NCBI RefSeq assembly: GCF_900313065.1
Contig: NZ_OMPU01000013.1
Location: 62,001-126,000 of the forward strand
Length of the DNA: 64,000 nt
Direction of reading: 5' to 3'
Source of the DNA: Kiloniella sp. EL199
GTDB lineage: Bacteria; Pseudomonadota; Alphaproteobacteria; Kiloniellales; Kiloniellaceae
Shown here: positions 9,431-19,358 of the stretch, one piece after another
Position numbering within the stretch: the stretch's first letter is position 1
How the letters are laid out: the number at the start of each line of letters is the position of its first letter
The notes under the pieces: generated by a model
Seen by the model: the letters and a program-made list of their open reading frames with translations, nothing else
What the model was told of the DNA's origin: nothing
Database searches by the model: none
Translations under genes and position numbers: made by a program

Positions 9431-9919
9431 TTATAGAAGCTTTTCGATTGGATAGCCGGAAAAGTGCTTGGATGTATTCAGTACAACATGGCTGCTAATG
9501 TTCATCACACCCGGTGTATCTGTCGCATCCAACAAATAATCATTTATTTCATTATACCGCCCCATATCCGGGGCCACGATCCGTAAGCAAAAATCAAAAG
9601 ATCCGCTGACCATATAACATTCAACTACTTCGGGGATCTTTTGCACGTAGTCCTGAAAGGCTTTGAATTGATCCCGGCTATGGTCCTTAAGCGTCACAGT
9701 CGCAATCACCATGACGGACCGGCACACCCGTTCCAGATCAATCATTCCAAAATAAGGGCCAATGAATCCGCGTTCTTCCAGTTTGCGTACCCTGTTCAAA
9801 CAAGAGCTTGGCGATAAATTCACTCTGTCAGACAAATCCTGATTGGTTATACGAGCTTCTTGCTGAAGAATCGAAAGAATCTTTTGATCTATCCGATCCA
9901 GCTGCTGACTAAACGACAT
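9431..9919 (-). CDS. Lrp/AsnC-family transcriptional regulator
   Basis: This 162-residue feast/famine regulator has an N-terminal HTH at about residues 8-55 (LDRIDQKILSILQQEARITNQDLSDRVNLSPSS, read in parts) and a C-terminal RAM ligand-binding domain from about 70. The latter contains the typical segment VVECYMVSGSFDFCLRIVAPD. It is transcribed divergently from the AST operon across 371 bases, the classic position of a local regulator. Control of arginine catabolism by an amino-acid effector is therefore the best guess, though it is not demonstrated by the sequence. Confidence 0.92.
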   Translation of the reverse strand: MSFSQQLDRIDQKILSILQQEARITNQDLSDRVNLSPSSCLNRVRKLEERGFIGPYFGMIDLERVCRSVMVIATVTLKDHSRDQFKAFQDYVQKIPEVVECYMVSGSFDFCLRIVAPDMGRYNEINDYLLDATDTPGVMNISSHVVLNTSKHFSGYPIEKLL

Positions 9920-10290
9920 ATTGAGACCTTACCTTAACCAAACTCAGCTTTACAGAATGTGAGTTTTTGCCTGTTGAGTTATAAATTCTGCGCCATAAAT
10001 CCTTATTTTCTCTATATATCAGAAGTGAGCGTTAATCAAAACCATAACAATAGCGGTAAATATCTATTGCAAAGAACGAAACAAAATATAATTCGGTATG
10101 GCACGCCAAAACCGCATTATCTGCAATTAAAGAAAGCGACTTCGATAAGACCTTCGGCAGATTCTGCGATAAGCTTATTTAGCTAAGCGAAACAAAGGCG
10201 AAAAAACTCGCCAAACAATGCGTAATACACAGGCAAATATACTGGGATACCTGATTTAAATCAGATCTAGATCCACCAAAGGAGCACATA
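9920..10290 (+). promoter_or_regulatory. Divergent intergenic region upstream of the AST operon
   Basis: This is a 371-base AT-rich gap between the Lrp-type gene and astC, with no convincing gene inside. It holds two small hairpins, GCTTA/TAAGC at 10172-10187 and GGCGA/TCGCC at 10198-10213, and a perfect 14-bp palindrome at 10251-10264. A strong Shine-Dalgarno AAAGGAG lies 7 bases before the astC ATG. It presumably contains both divergent promoters and Lrp-family sites. Confidence 0.6.
10251..10264. promoter_or_regulatory. Perfect 14-bp palindrome in the astC leader
   Basis: The sequence CTGATTTAAATCAG is its own reverse complement and ends 26 bases before the astC start codon. Its position near the probable transcription start makes it a candidate operator for the AST operon. 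No known consensus is matched with confidence. Confidence 0.4.
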
Positions 10291-11481
10291 ATGTCTAACG
10301 TTCTTCCTGGCCGCGAAGCCATGATGACCACCTATAACCCGCCAAACATTGCTTTTGAAAAAGGTGAAGGAACCTGGCTTTACGCAGAGGACGGTAAAAA
10401 ATATCTCGATTTTTATAGTGGAATTGCAGTTTGCGCTTTTGGTCATGCGCACCCTCATCTGGTTGCTGCACTGAAAGATCAGGCTGATAAATTCTGGCAC
10501 TGCTCGAACATGTTCCGGGTCTCTCAATCAGAAACGCTGGCAAAACGCCTGACAGATAATTCTTTTGCATCAAAAGTTTTCTTTAGTAATTCAGGTGCTG
10601 AAGCTAACGAATGTGGCCTGAAAATCCTGCGTAAATATCAAGAAGCCAAAGGCCGTCCGGAACGCAAGCGTATTATTGGCATGTCCAGCGCCTTTCATGG
10701 ACGTACACTTGGGACAATTGCTGCTGCAGGTAACCCGGCGCATACAGCTGGCTTCCTGATGGAAGATGAAGGATATGATCAGGTTCCTTTTGGTGATCTA
10801 CAAGCACTGGAAGCTGCAATCACAAACGAAACAGCTGGCGTCATTCTTGAGCCTGTTCAGGGTGAAGGCGGTATTCGCCCCGGCACAGCAGAATATCTCC
10901 AAGGTATTCGCACCCTTTGTGACAAGCACGATATTCTGATGATGGTTGACGAAATTCAGTGTGGCATGGGCCGCACAGGCAAACTATTTGCCTATGAGTG
11001 GTCTGGTATAGAGCCTGATGTGATGTCACTTGCCAAAGGCATTGGTGGCGGGTTCCCCCTTGGTGCCTGTCTTGCAAATGACAAAGCAGCAGAAGCGATG
11101 GTCTTCGGTACACACGGCAGTACCTATGGCGGTAATCCACTTGCAGGTGCTGTTGGCAATGCCGTTATGGATCTCTTGATGGAAGATGGCTTCCTCGCAT
11201 CTGTGACAGAAAAATCAAACAAGGTTCATGCCCAACTTGAAGAGCTCATCGCCAAACATCCAAAAGCACTGGTTTCCGTTCACGGTCTTGGTCTGATGAT
11301 CGGCCTTAAATGTGCAATTCCAAATGGTGATGTACTCGTTGAACTCAGAAACGAAGGTATGCTTTGCGCAAAATCGGGGGATAATCAGATCCGCTTCCTG
11401 CCACCGCTCAACGTCTCTAATGACGAGCTGGATACTGCGATCGAAATTCTTGATCGTGTTTGCACGAAACTGACAGTCTAG
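10291..11481 (+). CDS. astC: Succinylornithine/acetylornithine aminotransferase (AST pathway)
   Basis: This class-III PLP aminotransferase is predicted to convert N2-succinylornithine and 2-oxoglutarate to N-succinylglutamate semialdehyde and glutamate, the third AST step. Family features are NSGAEANECGLK near 100, Asp220 in MMVDEIQCGMGRTG and the PLP-binding Lys249 in SLAKGIGGGFPLGA. The protein is 396 residues. Sequence alone cannot separate AstC from the biosynthetic ArgD, and enzymes of this type often do both. Its place as first gene of an operon with astA, astD and astB decides the name. It may also serve arginine synthesis. Confidence 0.9.
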   Translation: MSNVLPGREAMMTTYNPPNIAFEKGEGTWLYAEDGKKYLDFYSGIAVCAFGHAHPHLVAALKDQADKFWHCSNMFRVSQSETLAKRLTDNSFASKVFFSNSGAEANECGLKILRKYQEAKGRPERKRIIGMSSAFHGRTLGTIAAAGNPAHTAGFLMEDEGYDQVPFGDLQALEAAITNETAGVILEPVQGEGGIRPGTAEYLQGIRTLCDKHDILMMVDEIQCGMGRTGKLFAYEWSGIEPDVMSLAKGIGGGFPLGACLANDKAAEAMVFGTHGSTYGGNPLAGAVGNAVMDLLMEDGFLASVTEKSNKVHAQLEELIAKHPKALVSVHGLGLMIGLKCAIPNGDVLVELRNEGMLCAKSGDNQIRFLPPLNVSNDELDTAIEILDRVCTKLTV

Positions 11482-11493
11482 GGAAAACGGTCG

Positions 11494-12723
11494 ATGACTT
11501 ATGCTCCCTTGCTCGAATGGATCGATGCGCAACAGGACAATATGCTTTCGGAAGTTTTGGCGCTGAGTGAAATCAATTCCGGAAGCGCTAATATTCCAGG
11601 GATTGAAAAGGTCATCGACCGGCTCTCTGATTTTGCATCCTCGCTAAATGCAAAAGAAGAACGCCTCGAATTACCATCTCGCACAGATGTTCTTGATAGC
11701 GGTGAAGTTGTCGAGAGCGAAAGTGGTCCTCTGCTTCGCCTCACAAAATGGCCAAACGCCAATCGCCGTATTCTTCTCGTTGGACACAGCGATACCGTCT
11801 ACCCCAAAGATCACAGTTTCCAGCACTGTACCAAACTTGATGAAAACACCATCAATGGTCCCGGTGTTGCCGATATGAAGGGCGGTATTGTTGTTATGCT
11901 CACCGCCCTACAAGCTCTTGAACGCAGCCCCTATGCAGGGAACATCGGTTGGCAGGTTATTATCAATCCGGATGAGGAAATTGGCTCTTTTGCCTCAGCA
12001 CAGCATCTGGATCAAGCCGCCAGAGCAGCCGATGTCGGCATGATTTTTGAACCTGCTCTGGCCGATGGCACATTGGCAGGCGCGCGCAAAGGCAGTGGCA
12101 ACTTTACGCTGATTGCCCGTGGGCGTGCCGCACATGCCGGGCGGGAACACCACCTTGGCAGAAATGCCATCGCAGCTCTTGCCCGGGCAATTTCACTTCT
12201 GGATGGCCTGAACGGCCAGATGGATGGCGTCACCATTAACGTTGCCAAGCTGACGGGCGGCGGACCCAACAACGTGGTTCCCGATTTTGCTCTGTGCCGC
12301 TTTAACATTCGCGTCCCCAGCCCGGAAGGGCAGAGCTGGGCCGAAAAGCAACTGCAACAGATCATTGATGAAGTCAGTCAGGCCGACGGTATTTCACTTG
12401 AGCTGCATGGCTCCTTCGGGCGGCAACCAAAAGTCATGGACGAGGCTCACCAGCAACTCTTTTCCCTGCTAAAAAGCTGCGGAGATGATCTGGGCCTTTC
12501 AACAGAAGCGAAAGCGACAGGCGGATGTTGCGATGGTAATAATCTGGCTGCGGCAGGTCTTGCCAATATAGATACCCTCGGTGTTCGCGGTGGAGCAATT
12601 CACAGCACAGATGAATTCCTGCTGATCGACAGCCTGAGTGAACGCGCCAAACTTTCTGCTCTCCTGCTCTTTAAACTGGCCGCAGGCGAAGCAAGTTGGC
12701 CCGACCGTACAACAACAGCCTAA
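11494..12723 (+). CDS. M20-family metallohydrolase in the AST operon, candidate AstE substitute
   Basis: This 409-residue di-zinc hydrolase resembles carboxypeptidase G2 and related M20 enzymes. Predicted metal ligands and base are His98 and Asp100 (HSDTVY), Asp127 (GPGVADMKGG), Glu161 and Glu162 (NPDEEIGS), Glu186 (FEPALA), and His370 (AIHSTDEF). His214 (RAAHAGREHH) begins the lid/dimerisation domain. The operon has every AST gene except astE, whose M14-type product cleaves N-succinylglutamate to succinate and glutamate. Carboxypeptidase G2 relatives cleave N-acyl-glutamates, so this gene probably performs that last step. That assignment is inference. It is 12 bases downstream of astC. Confidence 0.85.
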   Translation: MTYAPLLEWIDAQQDNMLSEVLALSEINSGSANIPGIEKVIDRLSDFASSLNAKEERLELPSRTDVLDSGEVVESESGPLLRLTKWPNANRRILLVGHSDTVYPKDHSFQHCTKLDENTINGPGVADMKGGIVVMLTALQALERSPYAGNIGWQVIINPDEEIGSFASAQHLDQAARAADVGMIFEPALADGTLAGARKGSGNFTLIARGRAAHAGREHHLGRNAIAALARAISLLDGLNGQMDGVTINVAKLTGGGPNNVVPDFALCRFNIRVPSPEGQSWAEKQLQQIIDEVSQADGISLELHGSFGRQPKVMDEAHQQLFSLLKSCGDDLGLSTEAKATGGCCDGNNLAAAGLANIDTLGVRGGAIHSTDEFLLIDSLSERAKLSALLLFKLAAGEASWPDRTTTA

Positions 12724-12754
12724 TTCGGCTAACAGACTCGGGGAAAACGTCCCA

Positions 12755-13798
12755 ATGTTAATTATCAGACCAGCTCGACAAAGTGACCTCGGCGATCTTA
12801 TGGACTTGTCCCATGCTGTGGGAAGCGGCATGACATCCATGCCAGCCAACGAGGGCGCCTGGCTTGAAAAGCTCACACGGTCAGAAGCAAGCTTCAAGAC
12901 ACCTGCAATGGGGCCACAAGGTGAAATTTATTTTATGGTTCTTGAAGATACCAAGACCCAGAAAGCAGTTGGCACCACGGCTCTTTACGCCGGGGTAGGA
13001 CTGAAACACCCCTTTTATTCTTACAAGATATCAACATTAGTCAGTGCCTCATCCGAGTTGGAAACAACACGCAAGATGAAGGTTATGCTATTGGTCAACG
13101 ACTACACAGGTGCAACCGAAATCGGGTCACTGTATCTTTCCAAAGAATATCGCCAACCCGGTATCGGCCAATTCCTGTCCAGATGTCGTTATCTAACGCT
13201 AGCAGATTTCCCGGATCGTTTTGGAGATATGGTGATGGCCGAAATGCGTGGATGGCAAGACAAAGACGGTTCATCCCCCTTCTGGAATCATCTCGGAGGA
13301 AAGTTTTTTGGCATAGCCTTTGAAAACGCTGACAAAATCTCTTCGGTCAAGGGAACCCAGATTATTTCCGATCTGATGCCAAAATATCCAATCTACATTG
13401 ATTTATTACCCGAAGAGGCCCAAGGCGTTATCGGCAAACCGCACGAATCATCCAGCCCAGCTTTGCGTCTGCTGGAAAAAGAAGGCTTCAACTTTAATGG
13501 TTATGTCGATGTTTTTGACGGCGGCCCCTCTGTCGAGGTTCCAACAAGAAACATCAAAACGCTGCAATCAAGCCGTATTGCAACTGTTAACGGAACAACG
13601 GAACAAGCTGCAGCAGAAGATCAATCAAGTCTCTATATGATCAGTAACGCCAATATTGATGCCTATCGCATGTGCCTTCAGCCAGCAGAGTTGGGCGACA
13701 CACAATCCATCAAACTTACACAAGAAACGATCGATGCACTCCGCCTGAAAGATGGCGATGAAGTACGTTATGTGAAATTCCGGGAGAACAAGTCATGA
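12755..13798 (+). CDS. astA: Arginine N-succinyltransferase
   Basis: AstA transfers succinyl from succinyl-CoA to the alpha-amino group of arginine, the first AST step. The 347-residue protein has the GNAT-like opening [19 protein letters not shown] and family segments such as [31 protein letters not shown] and [12 protein letters not shown]. The ATG at 12755 follows the upstream gene by 31 bases and gives the usual length; the frame stays open further upstream but inside the M20 gene. Its stop overlaps the astD start by 4 bases (ATGA), indicating translational coupling. Confidence 0.94.
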   Translation: MLIIRPARQSDLGDLMDLSHAVGSGMTSMPANEGAWLEKLTRSEASFKTPAMGPQGEIYFMVLEDTKTQKAVGTTALYAGVGLKHPFYSYKISTLVSASSELETTRKMKVMLLVNDYTGATEIGSLYLSKEYRQPGIGQFLSRCRYLTLADFPDRFGDMVMAEMRGWQDKDGSSPFWNHLGGKFFGIAFENADKISSVKGTQIISDLMPKYPIYIDLLPEEAQGVIGKPHESSSPALRLLEKEGFNFNGYVDVFDGGPSVEVPTRNIKTLQSSRIATVNGTTEQAAAEDQSSLYMISNANIDAYRMCLQPAELGDTQSIKLTQETIDALRLKDGDEVRYVKFRENKS

Positions 13799-15282
13799 GC
13801 CTAGCACAAAAACTTTATATCAATGGCGAATGGCGCGATGGTAAAGGCTGTAGCCTTTCCTCGACCAACCCCGCAAATAACGAAGTCATCTGGCAAGCAA
13901 CCTCGGCAACAGCAGACGATGTAAACGATGCGATTATTGCAGCTAGGAACGCCTTGCGTGGATGGGCACTTGCTTCATTGGATAATCGTATTGAAATCAT
14001 CACAAAATATCGCGACCTTCTTAAAGAGCGACAAGAGGATATCGCCATTGCGATAGCAATGGAAACCGGGAAGCCGCTTTGGGAAACCCGAACAGAAGCC
14101 GCCGCGATGATTGGCAAAGTTGCCCTGTCTCTCGACGCTTTTGAAAAGCGCACAGGCGATCATGAAAATCAGATGGGCGACGGCTTGAAAGCTACTCTGC
14201 GTCACAAACCTCATGGCGTTGTTGCCGTATTTGGCCCCTACAATTTCCCCGGCCATTTACCAAACGGACACATTGTACCGTCTTTAATTGCCGGAAATAC
14301 CATTGTTTTCAAGCCCAGTGATCTGACCCCCATGGTTGCCGAGGTAATGATGCAAGCTTGGCATGACGCCGGCCTTCCTGCGGGTGTTCTCAATCTGGTA
14401 CAAGGTGCCAAGGAAACGGGTATCGCCCTTGCTGGACACGATGGCATTGATGGTCTCTTTTTCACCGGCAGCTCAACAACAGGTGAACTTCTTCATCGCC
14501 AATACGCAGGTAAAACAGGTAAAATTCTGGCTCTGGAAATGGGTGGCAACAACCCATTGGTTGTTATGGAAGCAAGCGATCACAAGGCTGCGGCTTATCA
14601 CACCATACAGTCAGCCTATGTCACCTCTGGACAGCGTTGCACTTGCTCCCGCAGATTGATCGTTCCAACAGGGACAGAAGGCGACCAGTTTATCGAAACA
14701 TTATCTTCACAAATCGATGGCATCAAAGTGGGACAGGATGATCAGGAAAACCCACCTTTCATGGGCTCCTTGATTTCCAATGCCGCAGCGGACGGTATCC
14801 TTGCCGCACAGGAAAATTTGGAGAAACTGGGTGGCAAAGTTATCAAGCGCCTGGAACGCCTTTATGACGGCAAACCATTTTTGACACCTGGCCTGATAGA
14901 CGTTACAGCCATCAAAGACCTGCCAGACGAAGAATACTTTGGCCCACTCCTACAAATCATCCGTGTTTCTGATTTTGACGAAGCCATTGATGTAGCAAAC
15001 AACACCCGCTTTGGACTTTCAGCTGGCATCCTAACGGACAATAAAGATCTTTGGGAAAAATTCTGGGTCGAAAGCCGTGCCGGTATCGTCAATTGGAACC
15101 GTCCTCTTACAGGTGCCAGTGGATCAGCACCTTTTGGCGGCGTTGGTGCCAGTGGCAATCATCGCCCAAGCGCGTTCTATGCTGCTGACTATGCCGCCTA
15201 CCCTGTTGCTTCTCTTGAGGCCGATACGCTTAACGTCCCTGCACAGCTAACACCTGGGATCACCCTACAGGATAAGGGATAA
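13795..15282 (+). CDS. astD: N-succinylglutamate 5-semialdehyde dehydrogenase
   Basis: This NAD-dependent aldehyde dehydrogenase oxidises succinylglutamate semialdehyde to succinylglutamate, the fourth AST step. In the 495 residues the ALDH hallmarks are visible: [20 protein letters not shown] in the substrate/cofactor region, [12 protein letters not shown], the general base Glu in [13 protein letters not shown] and the nucleophilic Cys in [10 protein letters not shown]. The length and the GPYNFPGH segment are characteristic of AstD. It overlaps astA by 4 bases and precedes astB by 4 bases. Confidence 0.95.
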   Translation: MSLAQKLYINGEWRDGKGCSLSSTNPANNEVIWQATSATADDVNDAIIAARNALRGWALASLDNRIEIITKYRDLLKERQEDIAIAIAMETGKPLWETRTEAAAMIGKVALSLDAFEKRTGDHENQMGDGLKATLRHKPHGVVAVFGPYNFPGHLPNGHIVPSLIAGNTIVFKPSDLTPMVAEVMMQAWHDAGLPAGVLNLVQGAKETGIALAGHDGIDGLFFTGSSTTGELLHRQYAGKTGKILALEMGGNNPLVVMEASDHKAAAYHTIQSAYVTSGQRCTCSRRLIVPTGTEGDQFIETLSSQIDGIKVGQDDQENPPFMGSLISNAAADGILAAQENLEKLGGKVIKRLERLYDGKPFLTPGLIDVTAIKDLPDEEYFGPLLQIIRVSDFDEAIDVANNTRFGLSAGILTDNKDLWEKFWVESRAGIVNWNRPLTGASGSAPFGGVGASGNHRPSAFYAADYAAYPVASLEADTLNVPAQLTPGITLQDKG

Positions 15283-15286
15283 GCTG

Positions 15287-16636
15287 ATGACCTATTACGA
15301 GGTTAACTTTGACGGCCTAGTCGGCCCGACACATAACTTTGCAGGCCTTTCCTATGGCAACATAGCATCAGATAAGTCAGCCAAAGGAATATCAAGCCCC
15401 AAAGGTGCTGCCTTGCAAGGGCTGGAGAAAATGAAGGCCTTGGCAGATATGGGCATGAAACAGGGGGTATTACCCCCCCAGGAACGCCCTCACCTGCCAA
15501 CCCTTCGCGGCTTGGGTTACAGTGGGAACGAAAGTGACATCCTTACGAAAGCGGCAGAGGAAAACCCGGCCCTCTTTGCAGGTACCTGCTCTGCCTCTTC
15601 AATGTGGGTTGCCAATGCGGGAACGGTATCCCCTCGTCCTGATACAAGGGACGGCAGAACACATTTCACCCCCGCCAATTTGATCTCCATGTTTCATCGC
15701 TCTATCGAGCACCCGACAACCGGGCGTACTCTACAGACGATCTTTGCTGATGACAGCCGCTTTGCCCATCACCCTGCCCTGCATGGTAGCCATCATTTCG
15801 GGGACGAAGGTGCCGCAAACCACACACGGTTTTGTGCCAACTATGGTGATCCCGGCGTAGAATTTTTCGTTTATGGCGTCGAAGCCCTACGTAAAAATGC
15901 ACTCGGTCCGAAAAAATTCCCGGCCAGACAAACACTGGAAGCTTGTCAGGCCGTTGCCCGCCTTCACGGTCTGTCCGAAGACCGGATTGTTTATGCCCAG
16001 CAAAACCCTGACGTGATTGATCAAGGCGTCTTCCACAACGACGTTATCTCCGTTGGCAACGGTCGGGTCTTATTCCATCACGAAAAAGCCTTCCTCAATA
16101 CTGATGATGTCAAAGAAGAGCTGAACAGAAAGCTCCCGAACGGTGATATGATTTTTGTCGAAGTTCCCGACAACCAAGTATCTGTTGAAGATGCTGTGCA
16201 AAGTTATCTCTTCAACAGCCAGCTGATTTCACCTTCAGGCAGTGGCAGCAATGCCATGACCTTGATAGCCCCTATTGAGTGTCAGGAAAATCCAAGGGTG
16301 AAGAAATACCTCGATGGACTTGTTCAACAGGGCGATGCTATCAGCAATGTTGAGTTCTTCAACCTTCGCCAATCCATGAAAAATGGTGGCGGTCCGGCAT
16401 GCCTTAGGCTGCGTGTTGTCCTCAGCGATGATGATTTAAGCAATCTGGGCGCACGTGTCCTGCTTGATGATGCCCTTTACGAAGACATCAAGACGTGGGT
16501 CTCAAAACACTATCGGGATGAGCTTTCACCCGATGACATCAAAGATCCAGCACTTCTGTATGAGGTTCGGGCGGCTCTACAAGAGCTGACGGATATTCTA
16601 AATCTTGGCAAACTTTACGATTTCCAGCGGGCTTAG
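15287..16636 (+). CDS. astB: N-succinylarginine dihydrolase
   Basis: AstB hydrolyses N2-succinylarginine to N2-succinylornithine, CO2 and two ammonia, the second AST step and the one that releases nitrogen. The 449-residue protein of the amidinotransferase superfamily starts [22 protein letters not shown], an AstB signature. Later it has [22 protein letters not shown] (catalytic His region) and [12 protein letters not shown] (nucleophilic Cys). It is the last gene of the operon and is followed by a strong terminator at 16669-16707. Confidence 0.96.
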   Translation: MTYYEVNFDGLVGPTHNFAGLSYGNIASDKSAKGISSPKGAALQGLEKMKALADMGMKQGVLPPQERPHLPTLRGLGYSGNESDILTKAAEENPALFAGTCSASSMWVANAGTVSPRPDTRDGRTHFTPANLISMFHRSIEHPTTGRTLQTIFADDSRFAHHPALHGSHHFGDEGAANHTRFCANYGDPGVEFFVYGVEALRKNALGPKKFPARQTLEACQAVARLHGLSEDRIVYAQQNPDVIDQGVFHNDVISVGNGRVLFHHEKAFLNTDDVKEELNRKLPNGDMIFVEVPDNQVSVEDAVQSYLFNSQLISPSGSGSNAMTLIAPIECQENPRVKKYLDGLVQQGDAISNVEFFNLRQSMKNGGGPACLRLRVVLSDDDLSNLGARVLLDDALYEDIKTWVSKHYRDELSPDDIKDPALLYEVRAALQELTDILNLGKLYDFQRA

Positions 16637-16668
16637 GTCGGATTCCCGTCCTGACTTAAGCTTCTTTT

Positions 16669-16707
16669 ATCCCGGGTGATCATCGCATCACTCGGGATCT
16701 TTTTTTG
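16669..16707. terminator. Terminator after astB, shared with cfa
   Basis: A 12-bp stem (ATCCCGGGTGAT against ATCACTCGGGAT, one G-T wobble) with a short loop is followed by seven Ts on the plus strand. It lies between the convergent astB and cfa genes and could serve both, though the T-run favours astB. Confidence 0.8.
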
Positions 16708-16755
16708 TCTCTTCGAGTCATACTTAATTCCAAGATTAGTCTTTTTCTAACCGGG

Positions 16756-18060
16756 TTAATCTCGATAAAGATCAGATCGTGTTGGGGGCATACCAGAAAG
16801 CCCTTTGGTTCTCTTTGTCGCAACGGTCTGGAAAATATTCAGTGTCCCTCGCGTAAAAGCTAATGACACTCCAGTAAGATAAAGCACCCAGAGGCGATAA
16901 CGCTCTTCGCCAGCTTCTGCAATCGCTTCTTCTTTTCGCTCGGTCAAGCGACGTGCCCAGAGTTCGGTTGTTCTGGCGTAATGCTCGCGCCACGCTTCGA
17001 CGTCATGGACTTCAAAACCATGTGCTTCAAGATTTTTCGCAGTCATGCCGATATGGTCAACTTCCGCACCCGGAAAAATATATTTGAGCATAGAGTTATA
17101 TTCCGGGCGCTTTCGGTTAAACTTTGCATCACTTGTTTTGCCTCTGCGAGTAATCGCGTGATGCAGATAAATTCCACGCGGTTCCAACAGACGATTTACG
17201 GTCAGATAATATTCCCGGTGATTTTCTATCCCCACATGTTCAAACATGCCAATGGACGAAATTTTATCAAAGGTTCTCTCTAATAGACGAAAATCCTTGA
17301 GTTCAACCGATACCTTGTCTTCAAGGCCTCTCTCTTTAATACGCTGTTTTGCCAAGGCTAACTGTTCTTCAGACAAAGTAACCCCGACAGCGGTGACGCC
17401 AAAGTGTTCTGCTGCATGACAGATCAACGCGCCCCATCCACACCCGATATCCAGCAAACGATCCCCGGGTTTCAGACGTAGCTTACGACAGATCATGTCC
17501 AGCTTGTCGTGCTGTGCCTGTGCAAGATCATTGGCCCAGTCCGTAAAATACCCACAGGTATAAACCATCTCAGGATCAAGGAAGAGCTCATAAAATCTAT
17601 TCGACACGTCATAGTGATAGGCAATGTCGCCCTGCTTGCTACCCCGACCAGATGTCTCCCCCTGTCCATCCAGTTGAACAGTCTGTTGGTCAGTTCGCGC
17701 AAAGAGAAGCGGAAAGAGATTACGCAGTAACAGGCTTTTATTCAGACTTTTGATAAGTTTTTTGGTTTTGCCCTTTGGACGTCGTTCGGCCAGATCAAAA
17801 AGCGTGCCGCCGCGAATATCCAATCCTCCCGAAAGATAAAGATCAATAACCGTCTTTAACTTTGGCCGCCGGAGCAATCTAGTCAAAACCGTTTTGTCAG
17901 TAAATGCCAGACGCAGATTGTTCTTTTCATCATCAGAAGGGGGAACAAGAGAACCATCCCAAAGCTGAAAAGAGAAATCCAAACCCAGCTTTTCATGGAG
18001 ATGCGAAAGTGCTTTTGTGACACCCTCTAACGAACGGTCCTGCCCCATAACAGACATCAC
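16756..18060 (-). CDS. cfa: Cyclopropane-fatty-acyl-phospholipid synthase
   Basis: This SAM-dependent enzyme adds a methylene across the double bond of unsaturated acyl chains in membrane phospholipids, usually at stationary phase or under acid stress. The 434-residue protein has a lipid-binding N-terminal domain and the CFA core with HYDVSNRFYELFLD and MVYTCGYF. The SAM loop LDIGCGWGALICHAAE and the SSIGMFEHVG segment follow. Length is slightly above the E. coli enzyme. It is monocistronic and convergent with the AST operon. Confidence 0.94.
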   Translation of the reverse strand: MMSVMGQDRSLEGVTKALSHLHEKLGLDFSFQLWDGSLVPPSDDEKNNLRLAFTDKTVLTRLLRRPKLKTVIDLYLSGGLDIRGGTLFDLAERRPKGKTKKLIKSLNKSLLLRNLFPLLFARTDQQTVQLDGQGETSGRGSKQGDIAYHYDVSNRFYELFLDPEMVYTCGYFTDWANDLAQAQHDKLDMICRKLRLKPGDRLLDIGCGWGALICHAAEHFGVTAVGVTLSEEQLALAKQRIKERGLEDKVSVELKDFRLLERTFDKISSIGMFEHVGIENHREYYLTVNRLLEPRGIYLHHAITRRGKTSDAKFNRKRPEYNSMLKYIFPGAEVDHIGMTAKNLEAHGFEVHDVEAWREHYARTTELWARRLTERKEEAIAEAGEERYRLWVLYLTGVSLAFTRGTLNIFQTVATKRTKGLSGMPPTRSDLYRD

Positions 18061-18382
18061 TAATCCTTTGATAAATCAAACAAGATCGCACTGCACTCAA
18101 GCATCAGCTTACCCAAGCAGAATATGCAACGCAAATACTCTGTCAGGGACAGACCAATTATTTCAGGACCTGTTTCAAAGATGACACGACAAGATAGCCA
18201 AAGGCCTCCATCTACTTGTAATTTTGTTGACCCGATCCTATTTAGCTGCAAAAGAAGCGTACGATTTAACACGCAAAAAAATTCCGAGGTGATAGCTTGG
18301 CTTGAATCCCTTGGAACAGCTATGTAGTCTGTTCCTATTCAATTTTGCCAGCAACCTCCCAACCAATTGAGATGTGTTTATA
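18061..18382. other. Intergenic region between cfa and yggT
   Basis: This 322-base gap separates the divergent cfa and yggT genes. I see no gene I can support in it. It contains a 7-bp inverted repeat, GGAACAG at 18313-18319 and CTGTTCC at 18329-18335, about 50 bases before yggT. The two divergent promoters must lie here, but no clear -10/-35 pair stands out. Confidence 0.5.
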
Positions 18383-18682
18383 ATGGATATTATTCTGGGA
18401 CCTTTGATCACTGTACTTGTTATTGCACTCGATCTCTTTAAATGGGCCGTTATTATCTCGGCTATTCTAAGCTGGCTCGTTGCTTTCAACGTGATCAATA
18501 CCCATAACCAGTTTGTCAGCATGGTTGGGGAGTTTCTCTGGCGCTTGACCGAACCTGCCCTTCGTCCGATCAGAAGTATAATTCCCAGTATCGGTGGTAT
18601 GGACTTATCCCCGATTGTTCTTTTACTAGCCATCATATTCTTGCAAAATGTGTTGATTAATATCCGCATCAGTTTTGCGTAA
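18383..18682 (+). CDS. YggT family membrane protein
   Basis: This 99-residue inner-membrane protein has two hydrophobic segments, about residues 5-35 and 65-95. They flank the conserved family loop that includes FLWRLTEPALRPIRSIIP and GGMDLSPIVLLL. YggT/CcmB-like proteins of this family (Pfam YGGT) are linked to osmotic tolerance and, in plastids, to cytochrome b6 assembly; the bacterial role is not settled. The ATG at 18383 is preferred; an in-frame GTG three codons earlier is possible. It precedes pncA by 40 bases. Confidence 0.88.
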   Translation: MDIILGPLITVLVIALDLFKWAVIISAILSWLVAFNVINTHNQFVSMVGEFLWRLTEPALRPIRSIIPSIGGMDLSPIVLLLAIIFLQNVLINIRISFA

Positions 18683-18722
18683 AACGACTTAAATCTGACT
18701 TTTTAAAAGAAGGTATCGCACA

Positions 18723-19358
18723 ATGTCATATTCTCTCGATTTGAGCAGTCGCGATGCCCTCTTGATTATCGATCTTCAAAACGATTTTTGCACAGACGGG
18801 GCATTGGCCGTACCAGAAGGCGAGGCTATTGTGCCTGTTGTCAACAAATTGATTGATCGCTTTCCGCACGCGTTGGCAACACAGGACTGGCACCCCGAGG
18901 GGCATCTATCCTTTGTCTCATCCCACGAGGGTCAAACCCCATACGAAACAATAGAACTCAGTTATGGCCAGCAAGTTCTATGGCCGGATCATTGTGTTCA
19001 GGGTAAAGACGGCTCAACACTGCACAAGAATCTCAATAAAAATGCACTGGAACTGATTTTGCGCAAAGGTTTTCGCAAAGAAATCGATTCCTATTCAGCC
19101 TTTTTTGAAAATGACAAAACCACCTCAACAGGGCTTACCGGATACTTGAGAGAACGCCAGATAGAACGAGTCTTTCTCTGTGGTCTTGCAACTGACTTTT
19201 GTGTGTACTATTCAGCAATAGACGCCATCAAGCAGGGGTTCGAAACCTTTGTAATTGCCGATGCCTGTCGAGCAATTGATTTGGATGGATCATTGGCTAA
19301 AGCCATGACTCACATGAGAGAATCAGGTGTTGAAATCCTGAGTTCAGACGAGCTTTGA
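18723..19358 (+). CDS. pncA: Nicotinamidase
   Basis: PncA hydrolyses nicotinamide to nicotinate and ammonia for NAD salvage. The isochorismatase-fold protein of 211 residues has the triad Asp17 (IIDLQNDF), Lys115 (LRKGF) and Cys160 (GLATDFCVYYSA), plus the metal-binding Asp55, His57 and His61 (TQDWHPEGHLSF). Its place among one-carbon and amide-handling genes is not a recognised operon, but yggT lies just upstream on the same strand. Confidence 0.94.
   Translation: MSYSLDLSSRDALLIIDLQNDFCTDGALAVPEGEAIVPVVNKLIDRFPHALATQDWHPEGHLSFVSSHEGQTPYETIELSYGQQVLWPDHCVQGKDGSTLHKNLNKNALELILRKGFRKEIDSYSAFFENDKTTSTGLTGYLRERQIERVFLCGLATDFCVYYSAIDAIKQGFETFVIADACRAIDLDGSLAKAMTHMRESGVEILSSDEL

Noticed and set aside
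18060-18327. Two short reading frames in the cfa-yggT gap
   Set aside because: Compositions look non-coding and no conserved motif is seen; the gap is described as intergenic.
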